The notes: generated from the letters alone by a model not told the origin. 64,000 nucleotides of DNA from Citrobacter gillenii (GCF_013337685.1 NZ_SUQN01000005.1:1-64000); one strand, 5' to 3'. Positions 24,954 to 34,364 are shown, counted from the stretch's first letter. Program-made: numbers and translations.

Positions 24954-25636
24954 TATTCAGCTCCTCTGATTTCACGATCTGCCTGCCAACTGGTCACCGT
25001 AAAACCGAACGGGTTAACTTCCCGCTCTGTATCGCTCATTTCCTTACTTGGGTCGGAGTGGAATGTCAGGTGGGCATCCCAGTATTCTGTACGCGTACTA
25101 CTATCAGCGAGGTGGCGGATAGTTTTTTTGTAACGGAGGGTGGCGACTTTATCGGGGGCAGTGCCTTCGGTGATCTGATTAGACAGGATGTCGATATGTA
25201 CGGTGTGGGCCTCATTCTGGTACACCTTATCCGGGGCGTCTTTTCCTGCATAAAGTGCCAGATAATCATCATTAACCTGAGGGCTGTTATAAACCTGTAC
25301 CGTTGAATAATCGTCCTGTAGGGCAGGGTAAATGTAGCGTTCACGCACTCTGACGTAACTTGAGGTCATCGCCTTCTGATAAGCTTCTTCCGCTGTCAGA
25401 CTCGTTTTTGACGCTCGGGTGACGTGTTCCACCCGTCCGGTATGATTATCTACAGCGTACAGCTCGATAACTGTCTGTTTCAGCGGTAATAGCAGCACCA
25501 CAGTGGTGAGTGCCAGTATGGCAATGAGTAAGCCCGTGCCGCCAACCATAAACCCGGCCTTCGTGGCGCGTTTGTCCCGCTCAATCATTTTCTGCTCAAA
25601 GGTGCGGGAATCTGCAATGACTGACTGTTCACTCAT
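24953..25636 (-). CDS. virB8: VirB8 T4SS inner-membrane protein
   Basis: 227 aa. Cytoplasmic tail, one membrane helix (about 30-52: GGTGLLIAILALTTVVLLLPL), then a periplasmic NTF2-like domain with the family segments VRERYIYPALQDDYSTVQVYNSP, YKKTIRHLADSSTRTEYWDA and the final EVNPFGFTVTSWQADREI. It is an assembly factor that contacts VirB10 and VirB6. It overlaps the virB7 stop by eight bases. Confidence 0.95.
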   Translation of the reverse strand: MSEQSVIADSRTFEQKMIERDKRATKAGFMVGGTGLLIAILALTTVVLLLPLKQTVIELYAVDNHTGRVEHVTRASKTSLTAEEAYQKAMTSSYVRVRERYIYPALQDDYSTVQVYNSPQVNDDYLALYAGKDAPDKVYQNEAHTVHIDILSNQITEGTAPDKVATLRYKKTIRHLADSSTRTEYWDAHLTFHSDPSKEMSDTEREVNPFGFTVTSWQADREIRGAE

Positions 25637-25766
25637 GATTGTTTAACTCCGCCATCATCTGAGGCGTGTTTACCGGGATGCCATGCCCACTAAAGGCCAG
25701 GGGATGGGGAGACTGTACACAGCCGTTAAGCGCGCACAGTAAAATCAGCGCAATCAAGCGTTTCAT
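25629..25766 (-). CDS. virB7: VirB7-like T4SS lipoprotein
   Basis: 45 aa, ATG at 25766, stop overlapping the virB8 start by eight bases. The signal MKRLIALILLCALNGC ends in a lipobox LNGC with Cys 16; the mature peptide of 30 residues ends in ELNNHE. Size and place (between virB6 and virB8) match VirB7 proteins such as TraN of pKM101, which anchor VirB9 to the outer membrane. The identification rests on position and lipobox, as such short proteins are not well conserved. Confidence 0.75.
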   Translation of the reverse strand: MKRLIALILLCALNGCVQSPHPLAFSGHGIPVNTPQMMAELNNHE

Positions 25767-25849
25767 GGGATGTTTCCTCAGTGGGTTGGATAGAGGGTAG
25801 TGTTAGCGCCGGGGGGATTGACGGAAATAGTATGCAAGGGATGACAAGT

Positions 25850-26914
25850 TTAACGATGGAATTTCTGAACGGTTGTTTCTCTTGATTTAGCCAGTCGTCG
25901 GGCCTCGTTCCTGGCGATCATTTGCTCAATGGCATATTTACGTGCCTGAGCAGCTCTGTATCCCGGGCCGCTGCCGGGTTTATCTGCGCTGGCATCTCTC
26001 CAGCCCTGAAAATTGTCCTGAATTGTGCGGGTTGTCTGTTTCCCCGCTCCTGTGGCTAATTTCCCTGCACCAAACGCCGCTGCGCCTATGCCCACGGCGG
26101 CCAGTCCCTCCATGGAGACAGTGGCTCCCGCCCCGGCTAGCGCTCCGGCCAGTTTTGCGGAAAGGTATACCATTATTGCCGCGCAGACCCCAGCGAGACA
26201 GACCTGAGCACCTAGCTCCACAATATTAGATTGTGCAGATATTTGTGTGGCAATATCTAAACGGGAGTTTAAATAATTGACAACCACTCGTAGCGACAAT
26301 GCAGAAAACAGAACCGTTAATATGGCTGCGAAAATATTTTGCAGCCAGTTGTTAAACATGGGACGTAAAAAGCCATACATGAGACAAAAGATAAATACGG
26401 GGGCTGTGATGCTGAGCAGCAAAACCATAACCTCTGCGATCATTGCAACAAAGGCTGTAATAGTCATTAATACGAATATCCCAAGCCAGACATAAAATTG
26501 AGCTGTGATGCCCTCGTCTTTTATGTACGTTGAATTATCCATGTCGTGTAACGTTTTGCCTAATACCTTCGCTTTATCCCATAAGCTATCCAGTAGTTGC
26601 CATATATTATCGTTGCCGGAAAAGCCCTCTTTTAAGCCATTGATAGCGTCAATGACCCCGTCGAGATAACCGCTGACATTGGCCACAAAGGACAGGATGA
26701 TGGCCATCCTTATGATGTCCCACATGACGTCCTCCATGGGTGTGGACAACTTACCTGCCAGGCTCTGGTATCCACGCCACATGATATAAAGTGTCGCTGA
26801 CGTTGCCGCCAGTCCCAGCATCATGGCGGAGTATGACATCATCAGTCCCTTTGTTGCGTCGGTGACTCCCCCTATCAGGTGTTTTTCAACACCGATAAAT
26901 ACACCACCAGGCAT
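25850..26914 (-). CDS. virB6: VirB6 T4SS polytopic membrane protein (TrbL/VirB6)
   Basis: 354 aa with at least five membrane segments (about 28-48, 70-90, 143-165, 168-190, 193-213, plus an Ala/Gly-rich helix around 240-290). The conserved Trp in MWRGYQ and the loop of about 100 residues facing the periplasm fit VirB6. The C-terminal tail is basic. It helps form the DNA passage in the inner membrane. It lies between eexN and virB7, as in pKM101 and IncX operons. Confidence 0.9.
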   Translation of the reverse strand: MPGGVFIGVEKHLIGGVTDATKGLMMSYSAMMLGLAATSATLYIMWRGYQSLAGKLSTPMEDVMWDIIRMAIILSFVANVSGYLDGVIDAINGLKEGFSGNDNIWQLLDSLWDKAKVLGKTLHDMDNSTYIKDEGITAQFYVWLGIFVLMTITAFVAMIAEVMVLLLSITAPVFIFCLMYGFLRPMFNNWLQNIFAAILTVLFSALSLRVVVNYLNSRLDIATQISAQSNIVELGAQVCLAGVCAAIMVYLSAKLAGALAGAGATVSMEGLAAVGIGAAAFGAGKLATGAGKQTTRTIQDNFQGWRDASADKPGSGPGYRAAQARKYAIEQMIARNEARRLAKSRETTVQKFHR

Positions 26915-26924
26915 ATTAACCTCA

Positions 26925-27152
26925 CTATGAATTCAGGTTGGGGGTAGGGGCATTTAACTGTTGAATCTGAAAATGAGCTTCATTGGCATTTTTACAGTTT
27001 TCAGAGGCATCGCCGGTTTTCAGGCATTTTTCATACACTGGTTTCAGCTCATCGGGATGATCTTTGTACCACTGGGTCGTTTTGGTTTCGTCTCTACAGC
27101 CGCAAATGATGAGGAATAAAATGGACAGGAACGAAAGGGTTAATAAACGCAT
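26925..27152 (-). CDS. eexN: EexN-family entry-exclusion lipoprotein
   Basis: 75 aa from the ATG at 27152 (GGAG site upstream); a longer frame would add 20 residues that overlap virB5. Lipoprotein signal with lipobox ICGC (Cys about 19). The mature part has the EexN signature WYKDHPDELKPVYEKCLKTG followed by DASENCKNA. Eex proteins in recipient cells block redundant transfer of the same element. The last residues (IQQLNAPTPNLNS) closely resemble the VirB5 C-terminus encoded just upstream (QQQLTAPTPDLNR), an unusual match between unrelated proteins. Confidence 0.88.
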   Translation of the reverse strand: MRLLTLSFLSILFLIICGCRDETKTTQWYKDHPDELKPVYEKCLKTGDASENCKNANEAHFQIQQLNAPTPNLNS

Positions 27153-27163
27153 GTGAAACTCCT

Positions 27164-27871
27164 TTAGCGGTTTAAATCGGGGGTTGGTGCAGTTAACTGC
27201 TGCTGGTTCCACTGTTTGAGACGCTCATCCTCCAGCACTTTCCCGCGTTTTTCTGCCGCCTTCACACTCATTTCCCATTGATCAGTGAGCGTGTTCAGCA
27301 TCACTGATTTCAACTGAATACTGTTGGCAAGGTCCTGTGACTCCTTTGAGTCTTTAGAGAGTGCAATCCGGTTTGAAAGATTATTGATCTCACCCAATGT
27401 CTGGCTGACCTGATCCTGGATCTCGTCAGTCTGCTCAAACTGAATTGCCTTATTGATAACCTGTTGTTTGCAGATATCGGCATAGCTTCCGGACTGCGCC
27501 GCGTTGCACGTATCGAAAACCCGGTACTTTGCGTATAGCGCATCGAACTGCCCGGCGATGCCACCAGAAAGTAGCAGGTCGTTGAGTGTCTGACCCGGCT
27601 TACGCAGTTTTTCCAGATCTGATTTAAGACTCTTCGCCTGATCAACGAAATCAACAATATTCCGGACACCGGTGGCCGTTGCTAACTGGTCTTTATATGC
27701 CTGAATTTGGCTCTCATAATGCTGCGCTGTTTGTATCCAGCGTTGTGCCTCTTTCAGCCATTCGAGCTCACGTAGTGGGTCAGCATCCACCAGAACAGGG
27801 ATACCTGCGTGTGCCAGCGGGTTGATGATCACACACGCAATAATTAATGCATGAAAACGCCGTTTCATCAT
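27164..27871 (-). CDS. virB5: VirB5 minor pilin/adhesin of the T4SS
   Basis: 235 aa from the ATG at 27871, with AGGAG seven bases upstream; the longer frame to 27922 runs into virB4 without a ribosome site. Signal peptide cut after HAG/A, then a helical VirB5 body (DPLRELEWLKEAQRWIQTAQHYE; ATGVRNIVDFVDQA; NLSNRIALSKDSKESQDLAN). VirB5 sits at the pilus tip and helps contact the recipient. The tail QQQLTAPTPDLNR nearly repeats in EexN, encoded 12 bp downstream. Confidence 0.9.
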   Translation of the reverse strand: MMKRRFHALIIACVIINPLAHAGIPVLVDADPLRELEWLKEAQRWIQTAQHYESQIQAYKDQLATATGVRNIVDFVDQAKSLKSDLEKLRKPGQTLNDLLLSGGIAGQFDALYAKYRVFDTCNAAQSGSYADICKQQVINKAIQFEQTDEIQDQVSQTLGEINNLSNRIALSKDSKESQDLANSIQLKSVMLNTLTDQWEMSVKAAEKRGKVLEDERLKQWNQQQLTAPTPDLNR

Positions 27872-27888
27872 GAATCTCCTGTGGGTTT

Positions 27889-30633
27889 TCAGAGTGCCTG
27901 AGCCAGGTAGGTATCCAGCCATTCATCGGGCTGCATCCCTTCACGGTAGAGAGAGTCGAAGATTTCCAGGTTGTCGGCGCTGCCGCTCATGACTTTTGTG
28001 TACTTGCCGATACCGGAAAGATCGAGCGTCACACGTGCAGCAAAACGCTTTATGTCGCCGCGTCTATATTGATTTTTTACCACTACATACTGGCGGGCCT
28101 GCGGATCCAGGGCTTTCACGACGTCGAACACCTCCGGTTCAAACTTCATTCCGTCGACATAGTGTGCCCGGTCGGCACTGGGGTTAGCTGCCAGAATCTG
28201 CGTCCCACACTGCTCAATCACGGCGGGCGCAATTTCATCCCTGATGATCTCCGCCGGGGACTGGGTTCCTACAACCAGCATCCCGTTTAGCTTACGGATA
28301 GTTTTCAGCCGGTTATAGGCAAAATCCTTAAATACCGGATCACGTAGCCATTTCCAGAACTCATCCATGAAGATAACCAGTCGACGTCCGTCGAGTAGGC
28401 TGGTAATGCGGTATAGCAGATAAAAGGAGATCGGTGCGCAGATATTCGCATCGTCAAGGAACTCTGTGCCGTCAATGCCAAAGTTATCGCAGCGATTGAT
28501 ATCGAAGGTGTCTGATGCGTTATCAAACACCCAGCCAAACTCGCCACCCTGCGCCCACTGCGACAGGCGAATACTCAGGCCATTCTCCTGGGCTTCTCGG
28601 GTCGCAGGCTCCGGAAGATTCTCCAGTAAACGGGTGATCCCATGAATACGGTACTGTGGTTCATTACCGATCACCGCCAGTATGGCGTCATTTAGACGTC
28701 GCTCATTGCGGGGCGTGATGGTCGCACCGTTACGCGTACACAGCAGTTTCATCAGCTGACTGATAAAACTGATATTGCGTTTCGTGGGCGATAGCGAAAA
28801 TGGGTTCCACCCGGTGGGCTCGCCATGTGTAATACGGTAATAACGGCCTTGCAATGCCCGGATATTCATTTCAGCGCCACGATCCTTATCCAGATAAACG
28901 GTTGTCAGTCGTTTGGTTTTTGCGTCGGGAGAAAAACTCTCCGTACGGCTATATTTCTGCTGCATGTTTTCCAGAAACGTCATGAGCATGGTTTTACCCG
29001 AACCGTTGGTACCGAGAATGCAGGTACTGGCTGGATTCTTCTCGTTGAATTCATCCTTGTCCGCCAGCGTATTGTGAAGGTTCAGATAGTAGCCATCCCC
29101 TGATGGGGCACGCAGTAAGGCCATCGCATCCCCCCAGGGCGCATTATCGCGCTTGCCGGGATAGAAATTGTGTAGCGAAGCCAGCTCGACAAAATTCTGA
29201 CTGCTCAGCTCACCCTTGCGGGGCCGCAAATGATAATTGCCGGGCAGTTGTGCCATATACCCGGCTGAAAGCGAAAGCGCGGCGGGAACCGATATAATGC
29301 CGAGGTTGTTCAGGGCATTGCTGATTTCGCTGGTATCGGCTACCAGACTATCCAGCGTGTGGGAAAACACCATGATGGAAAAATGGTGTTTTCCATACGC
29401 AATTTTTCCCGATGTCAGCAGGTCAAGTGCCACATCCAGATCAAGCCGCTGTGACACCGCATCATCATCTGAACTCATTAACAGACGTCGGGTGCGTTTG
29501 ATGGCCTTCCGGGCTTCTTCCCGTGACATGCAGGTGTAGGACTGTGTGATGACATAATCGCAGGGGGCATAAAGCAGCGAATCCATCATCCCAGTCGCTG
29601 TTTCTTCAGGGAACTCTTTAACTTCCAGACCCCGGAAATACTGGGTGCCGCCGGCATGGTTTATCTGTCCAGACTCCCCGGAGAAAAACAGCGCTGCCGA
29701 TCCCATGACCGAATATGCAGGAGCACGGGTGACGCGGATCCTACGCCATTGGTGCGTCAAGAGGTACTCGTAAAAAGATAACTGGGAGGAGAATACCGCC
29801 TGTTCTTCGCTGAACGTACCAAGAGAGTGTGCGGCGTAGCGTGACAGAGCGGTATCGAGGGTACCTTTAATTTCCAGCATCTCCTGTAACGCACCGTCAA
29901 GCTCTTTCAGTTTCTGGCCGTCTTTCATACGCCGGTGTCCGGCTTTTTCCAGACTGGCAAAAGGGCGGTAGCAGGCAGTCAGGAACAAGCGGTTACGGCG
30001 AAACGGGTTAGCCTCCAGCGAGGCATAATACAGACGGCTGACTTCATCAGCGTAAGAGTTGCCGGATACCTTATGTAGCGAATCGGTAAATGGCTCCCTT
30101 ACGTTATGGATATAGAAGGTGACCGGCATCCCCTCGAAAGAGCGGATAAGTCCGTGCAACTGGTTGCGGTCAATATTGAGCGTTTCTTCTGATTCACAAT
30201 CGAACGGAGTGCCCGTCAGTTCCCAGGTACAGTAGAGGTCACTATTGGGTGAGCGGACGACATGTTGATGAATATGCGATGAATACGGAATGTATTTCCT
30301 GAGCGTGGCACTCTGATTCAGTTTCATGACGTTGAGAAACTCCGTGATATCAACAGCATCATGCTCAATGGGCATAAATGCAGTTGCGCTAAATAGACGG
30401 TTTGCCGCAGGTTTTCCTCTTGCCCTGAGCCAGACGGCTATCAGGCTGAACCGCATGGGTTCATTCCTGGTGAGCGATTTCATCAGCAGAAATTCAATCG
30501 GAAGTAGGGCAAGGAAAGCGACGGAGGTCCAGACAGCAATGATGATGGTGATACCCGTGACAGCAAGTAGAGGCACCATCGGCACCCCCCATAGTGCCGC
30601 CGGACGTTTCATTGCCTTAAGCAGCTTTGCCAT
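27889..30633 (-). CDS. virB4: VirB3-VirB4 fusion, T4SS ATPase
   Basis: 914 aa: about 90 more than VirB4 alone. The first 90 residues form a VirB3 domain with two membrane segments (about 12-32 and 36-52), and the rest is VirB4 with N-terminal domain, Walker A in ILGTNGSGKTMLM (about residue 548), Walker B in RLVIFMDEFWKWL, and C-terminal RKLNGMLVVGTQSPAEI. Such fusions are known in IncX pilx3-4 and related systems. It is the largest T4SS ATPase and drives pilus biogenesis. It ends shortly before virB5 and starts 10 bp after virB2. Confidence 0.94.
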   Translation of the reverse strand: MAKLLKAMKRPAALWGVPMVPLLAVTGITIIIAVWTSVAFLALLPIEFLLMKSLTRNEPMRFSLIAVWLRARGKPAANRLFSATAFMPIEHDAVDITEFLNVMKLNQSATLRKYIPYSSHIHQHVVRSPNSDLYCTWELTGTPFDCESEETLNIDRNQLHGLIRSFEGMPVTFYIHNVREPFTDSLHKVSGNSYADEVSRLYYASLEANPFRRNRLFLTACYRPFASLEKAGHRRMKDGQKLKELDGALQEMLEIKGTLDTALSRYAAHSLGTFSEEQAVFSSQLSFYEYLLTHQWRRIRVTRAPAYSVMGSAALFFSGESGQINHAGGTQYFRGLEVKEFPEETATGMMDSLLYAPCDYVITQSYTCMSREEARKAIKRTRRLLMSSDDDAVSQRLDLDVALDLLTSGKIAYGKHHFSIMVFSHTLDSLVADTSEISNALNNLGIISVPAALSLSAGYMAQLPGNYHLRPRKGELSSQNFVELASLHNFYPGKRDNAPWGDAMALLRAPSGDGYYLNLHNTLADKDEFNEKNPASTCILGTNGSGKTMLMTFLENMQQKYSRTESFSPDAKTKRLTTVYLDKDRGAEMNIRALQGRYYRITHGEPTGWNPFSLSPTKRNISFISQLMKLLCTRNGATITPRNERRLNDAILAVIGNEPQYRIHGITRLLENLPEPATREAQENGLSIRLSQWAQGGEFGWVFDNASDTFDINRCDNFGIDGTEFLDDANICAPISFYLLYRITSLLDGRRLVIFMDEFWKWLRDPVFKDFAYNRLKTIRKLNGMLVVGTQSPAEIIRDEIAPAVIEQCGTQILAANPSADRAHYVDGMKFEPEVFDVVKALDPQARQYVVVKNQYRRGDIKRFAARVTLDLSGIGKYTKVMSGSADNLEIFDSLYREGMQPDEWLDTYLAQAL

Positions 30634-30643
30634 AGATAACCTC

Positions 30644-30937
30644 TCAGCTCATCAGCAGTGCGCCGATTTCACTGCCTCCACCAATCAGGATGCCGCCAAT
30701 GATGATGTAGGCGCACTGGGACAGGCTTTCGCCTTTCCAGAGTGTCTTGTAACCTACCCAGATCACGGCCACGGTAATGGTGATGGCTGCCAGACCATTA
30801 AGGCCGGTGGCGACTTTTTCCATCACGGTATTTGCGCGTTGAAAGCCGTCGGCAAAAACCGGGGGTACAGAACCGACGATGAGTGCAAATGCGGAAACAG
30901 GACTGAAAGCGGCCTTAAGTATGCGGCAAAGTGTCAT
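30644..30937 (-). CDS. virB2: VirB2 T4SS major pilin
   Basis: 97 aa. A signal-like hydrophobic N-terminus (cut near FADG) and two membrane segments (LAAITITVAVIWVGYKTLW and CAYIIIGGILIGGGSEIGALL) separated by a short polar loop, the normal VirB2/TrbC layout. Start overlaps the virB1 stop as TAATG. It polymerises into the conjugative pilus. Confidence 0.9.
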   Translation of the reverse strand: MTLCRILKAAFSPVSAFALIVGSVPPVFADGFQRANTVMEKVATGLNGLAAITITVAVIWVGYKTLWKGESLSQCAYIIIGGILIGGGSEIGALLMS

Positions 30938-31644
30938 TATTCTTTCTCCTCACGGGGTGACAGGGAGAGGCTCCGGCGCAATGACGGCGTAGAGATCTTT
31001 TCGAGGGCAATTTTCTTCTGGCGGAATTTTGGGGGGACGCCACGAACCACGCCCTTCGGCCAGATCACGCAGGGACGTAACTGGTCACCTGCAGGCGTAG
31101 GCTTCAGGAACGGCGGGGATGTCAACTTATCCTCGTGGGTTCCGGGTACGGCATAGTGGGGAGCTGCAGCGTAACCAATCCGTTGCACATAGCTGGTTCC
31201 GGAAAAAGCCGCTTCCGGCTGTTCTCCGGTACGGAAATTGCCGGAGTAGTAGCAGCTCAGTGCTCTTTTCAGCGAGCCGCCGCGTCGGTAACAGTCGTTG
31301 AGGATGTATTCGAAAACAGACAAATTGGTACAGGGATCAAGCAGGTCAGAGGCTGTCACACTGTAATGATGGAAATTGGTGCTGGTAATTTGCATCAGCC
31401 CCACAGAGTAACGGCGGCTCTGCGCCACAAGGCGACGTATGATTCGCTCTGCTCTTTCCCGGCTGGTGGGCTGATGAGAAATGATTTTATTGTGATTGAA
31501 GGTGCCTGAGCCCCTTGGGATAATTTCTGCGATCGCATAAGGGTTAAAATTGGACTCCACCCTTACGACGTCGAGTGCTGTGGACGGATGAATGCTGGCG
31601 GCACACTGCATGGCCACCGCCAGAAAGGCAGATGTGGAAAGCAT
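30937..31644 (-). CDS. virB1: VirB1 lytic transglycosylase
   Basis: 235 aa from the ATG at 31644 (GAGG nine bases upstream); an in-frame ATG at 31692 adds 16 residues. The N-terminal domain is SLT-like with the catalytic Glu in DVVRVESNFNPYAI, followed by SVGLMQITSTNFHHY and the SLKRALSCYYSGNF block. The C-terminal 60 residues are basic and unstructured. It opens the cell wall for T4SS assembly and is the first gene of the operon, so the promoter should lie in the AT-rich stretch just upstream. Confidence 0.92.
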   Translation of the reverse strand: MLSTSAFLAVAMQCAASIHPSTALDVVRVESNFNPYAIAEIIPRGSGTFNHNKIISHQPTSRERAERIIRRLVAQSRRYSVGLMQITSTNFHHYSVTASDLLDPCTNLSVFEYILNDCYRRGGSLKRALSCYYSGNFRTGEQPEAAFSGTSYVQRIGYAAAPHYAVPGTHEDKLTSPPFLKPTPAGDQLRPCVIWPKGVVRGVPPKFRQKKIALEKISTPSLRRSLSLSPREEKE

Positions 31645-32289
31645 AGTAGCCTCGGGAATGCGGGCAGCGTACATAGCTAAAGAACCATGCATGCTGAGGG
31701 AAACTAGAAGGGTTAAATATGTGGTTTCGAGATAGTGAGCGCTTTAGGCCGGACTGCCGAAACCATAATAAAGAGTGTCATGGGATATTCTTTACAGGAA
31801 TTTTGATTCGGATAAATGCTGCACTAATGTTTTTGCGATAGATGTTTTATTTCAGCGTATCTGTTGAAAATTCCAGAACGACATAAAATATGTCACTTGG
31901 TTTTATCTGGATAGTTCTGTAATTAAAATAATAATAAACGGGTCACATCCCAATTCTGCATTCCGATTTCAACGGGTCAGCGAGAACATTCAGCGGCACA
32001 CTGAATTAAGGTTGTGTGATAGCCTGATATAAATTATTAAAGAACGGTGCTCAACCAAGGCTGAATAAATTCCTAACTGTCAGGTCGATGAGCAGAAACA
32101 CTATCAGGATGAATTTAATTAATATAAATTGGAATGATAAAGTGAAAATGAAATGCTAAGAGTTTTTTGGAGATGAACTTTAGCAGTGTAGGGGGGGGAG
32201 GGGAGATATAATCGGTGATTGTGTTTTTACTAATAGTGAAATATAAAGACGTGCGAGGTGTTAATTCCCTGCACGTCTTACTGTTAACA
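31645..32289. other. AT-rich intergenic upstream of the virB operon
   Basis: No credible gene. This 645-bp stretch should contain the virB promoter. A G-tract (eight G, A, four G) lies at 32191-32204; its length could vary by slippage. I could not define a -35/-10 pair with confidence. Confidence 0.5.
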
Positions 32290-32499
32290 TTAGCGTTTAC
32301 GTCGTTCAAGCATTTCCTGGCATTCTCTACACGTTGTTACTCCTGGCAGAGTGTGCCTCCGCTTTTCAGGAATTGGTCTACCGCAGAACTGACAGTGATA
32401 CAGGGAAGGTGTTGCTGCTGGTTTGAAACGGCTTTGTTCAATCATTTCCTCCAGACGTTGCTCATTGAATTCCTGGTCGCGATCAACTTCGTCAGGCAT
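32290..32499 (-). CDS. TraR/DksA-type C4 zinc-finger protein
   Basis: 69 aa from the ATG at 32499. N-terminal acidic helix (DEVDRDQEFNEQRLEEMIEQ), then the zinc finger CQFCGRPIPEKRRHTLPGV...CRECQ. TraR-type proteins bind the RNA polymerase secondary channel and mimic DksA plus ppGpp. It is two bases from the preceding DUF2857 gene, so both are one operon with AlpA. Confidence 0.85.
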   Translation of the reverse strand: MPDEVDRDQEFNEQRLEEMIEQSRFKPAATPSLYHCQFCGRPIPEKRRHTLPGVTTCRECQEMLERRKR

Positions 32500-32500
32500 A

Positions 32501-33073
32501 TCATGTCCTCCTGTCTGTCCTTCCCTGCTCGCAAAATGTGATTCGGTTACACACAACAGTGAGTGAGGGGGGATTGGGCTCTGAGGCTAACTCTTCGGTG
32601 ATCTGCATCATGATGTTAATTGCTTCATTAGCATCAGGACTTTTCACTTTTAACGCCTTCCATCGGCACCATATTGTGGCATCCATGGTTTCATCAGGAA
32701 GAGGTGAGCGTCCATACGGTACAGATATGCCCTGTAATCTGCGGTTGAAACAGACATCGTTGGAAGTAAGACCAAAATAATGCTTTAGTAATGCTATAGA
32801 TCCACCTAACCGGATCGCCCGATTAATTTGCTGATGATGCTGGGTTTCAGTACGTGCTCTTTCCAGCTGTTTGCGTAAAATGTCATGGTGAATTTTGACT
32901 GTAATAAATGATGCGCGAGAGTGGCAGATACTCAATAATGCATCAAGTGGTAACTGACTGATTTCGTTTATTTCTTCAAGAGTAAATCCAAGTGTTTCAC
33001 CGTAAGATAAGTCACCATCCTTCAATGCATAAATTACATCCGTGAGTACGTAATAATTCAGCAAGGGAAACAT
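32501..33073 (-). CDS. DUF2857-family protein of ICE control regions
   Basis: 190 aa, soluble, mostly helical. It matches DUF2857 proteins of enterobacterial ICEs such as those in SPI-7-like islands (LNYYVLTDVIYALKDGDLSY; INRAIRLGGSIALLKHYFGL; a basic GISVPYGRSPLPDE block). The basic C-terminus ends CEQGRTDRRT. It lies between AlpA and the TraR-like gene, so it is likely regulatory, perhaps DNA-binding. Function unproven as far as I know. Confidence 0.75.
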   Translation of the reverse strand: MFPLLNYYVLTDVIYALKDGDLSYGETLGFTLEEINEISQLPLDALLSICHSRASFITVKIHHDILRKQLERARTETQHHQQINRAIRLGGSIALLKHYFGLTSNDVCFNRRLQGISVPYGRSPLPDETMDATIWCRWKALKVKSPDANEAINIMMQITEELASEPNPPSLTVVCNRITFCEQGRTDRRT

Positions 33074-33090
33074 AAGTTATCTCTCTTATC

Positions 33091-33276
33091 TTAGCGGTTA
33101 GCTAATTTACGATTAATCCATTCGTCAATCTCCGACTCGAGCCAGGCTACGCTGGCTGGGCCGATTTTTATTGAGAGTGGGAAACGCTTGTCTTTCATAT
33201 ACAGATAGATTTGTGAGCGTTTAAGACCTGTTTTTTGCTCGACCTGTCTGAGGCGTAATAATTGATGAGATGGCAT
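33091..33276 (-). CDS. AlpA-family transcriptional regulator
   Basis: 61 aa, typical AlpA size. MerR-like winged HTH: LLRLRQVEQKTGLKRSQIYLYM, KDKRFPLSIKIG, then VAWLESEIDEWI. AlpA proteins activate integrase or excision genes of P4-like elements, so it probably controls excision of this ICE and the genes after it. A GGAGGAA ribosome site precedes the ATG. Confidence 0.92.
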   Translation of the reverse strand: MPSHQLLRLRQVEQKTGLKRSQIYLYMKDKRFPLSIKIGPASVAWLESEIDEWINRKLANR

Positions 33277-33410
33277 TTGTTCCTCCAGGGGCTTATGGCA
33301 TTGCTATCATAAAGGAACACAGAATGATGTTTAGATAAAGACAGTGAACCCGTATTACGACATTATTCACCCGTAATACGGATCTCAGAGCTATATACAC
33401 GAAGGATGTA

Positions 33411-34364
33411 CTACTTCACCGTAGTTTTAAACGATAAAGGGGAGCCACGCTCCAGCGCCGTTTTTAGCGTATCACCGCTGAGATGATCGGTGATACCATC
33501 AGAGATTGCCCATTCCTCAAATATAGACAAGAGTTTGTAGGGTTGTTTCACCAGAGGGCGTATATCATCATTATGATAACAGGCTAGCCAGAACAGCCGG
33601 GATAAGGGCGTAGATATTCTCGTCGGAGATAACTTGGGGTTTTTGTCACTGGTTAGCTTTTCTATCAATCTCTCAATTTCAACACATTTGATAACGAAAC
33701 AAGCATCTTTTGGCAAGTCATGCATTGGGAAGTAGCATGGATCCGCATAGTCCCGCTTTTCGTTCCGCAAGGAAGACTCTTTTATTATAGAGGTGGTTTC
33801 ATTCGATAAGTATTTTATCTTGCTCTGAATTTGTTCTTTCCAAGATATTTTATTGAAAAGTAAGAAAAGTTCATTTCCACTCGTAACAGTGATGCCAAAA
33901 TTAATGGTGTCAGGATTATCAACAGGTAGTGGCATGCTGAGCGAGTCTGCTAGATATCTTTGTATGATAATGTATTCAAATCCAAATAGGTTTGTGTCCA
34001 AAATATTCCTGCGAGATGAAAAGTAATCACCTTCAGTAGATATGATAAGGTTCCTATTATTTTTGAAACAATGCTTATCAAGAAAGCAGAGTCTCTTTAG
34101 TTCTGAATTGTCCAAGGAGGATATTTTTACTTTTTCTCCATTTTTAGTTATTTTTCGTAATGTTACCGGAGACTGGAAGTAAATGGATAGATTTATTTGC
34201 CCATACAGTGCACAGCGATATATTGTACTTTCTGTAATTGAAGTGTCGAATGTCTCATTAATCACTTGCACAGCTTCGTGTATTGTTAACCAGTTTTTTG
34301 CCATAAGCTTGAGATTGCTATTCCAGGACATAAGTGATTTTCCTTCATTTATTTTCTTTGGCAA
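33411..34364 (-). CDS. Hypothetical island protein with N-terminal HTH-like region
   Basis: Up to 317 aa; starts at residues 12 or 22 are possible. Near the N-terminus NWLTIHEAVQVINETFDTSI followed by TESTIYRCALYGQI reads like a helix-turn-helix. The C-terminus ends with DTLKTALERGSPLSF, which I associate with proteins encoded beside integrases in P4-like islands. AT-rich codon use. No known function. Confidence 0.65.
   Translation of the reverse strand: MPKKINEGKSLMSWNSNLKLMAKNWLTIHEAVQVINETFDTSITESTIYRCALYGQINLSIYFQSPVTLRKITKNGEKVKISSLDNSELKRLCFLDKHCFKNNRNLIISTEGDYFSSRRNILDTNLFGFEYIIIQRYLADSLSMPLPVDNPDTINFGITVTSGNELFLLFNKISWKEQIQSKIKYLSNETTSIIKESSLRNEKRDYADPCYFPMHDLPKDACFVIKCVEIERLIEKLTSDKNPKLSPTRISTPLSRLFWLACYHNDDIRPLVKQPYKLLSIFEEWAISDGITDHLSGDTLKTALERGSPLSFKTTVK

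Noticed and set aside
32115..32309. 64-codon minus-strand frame through the G-tract
   Set aside because: It owes its Pro run to the G-tract, has no ribosome site and overlaps the TraR-type gene end.
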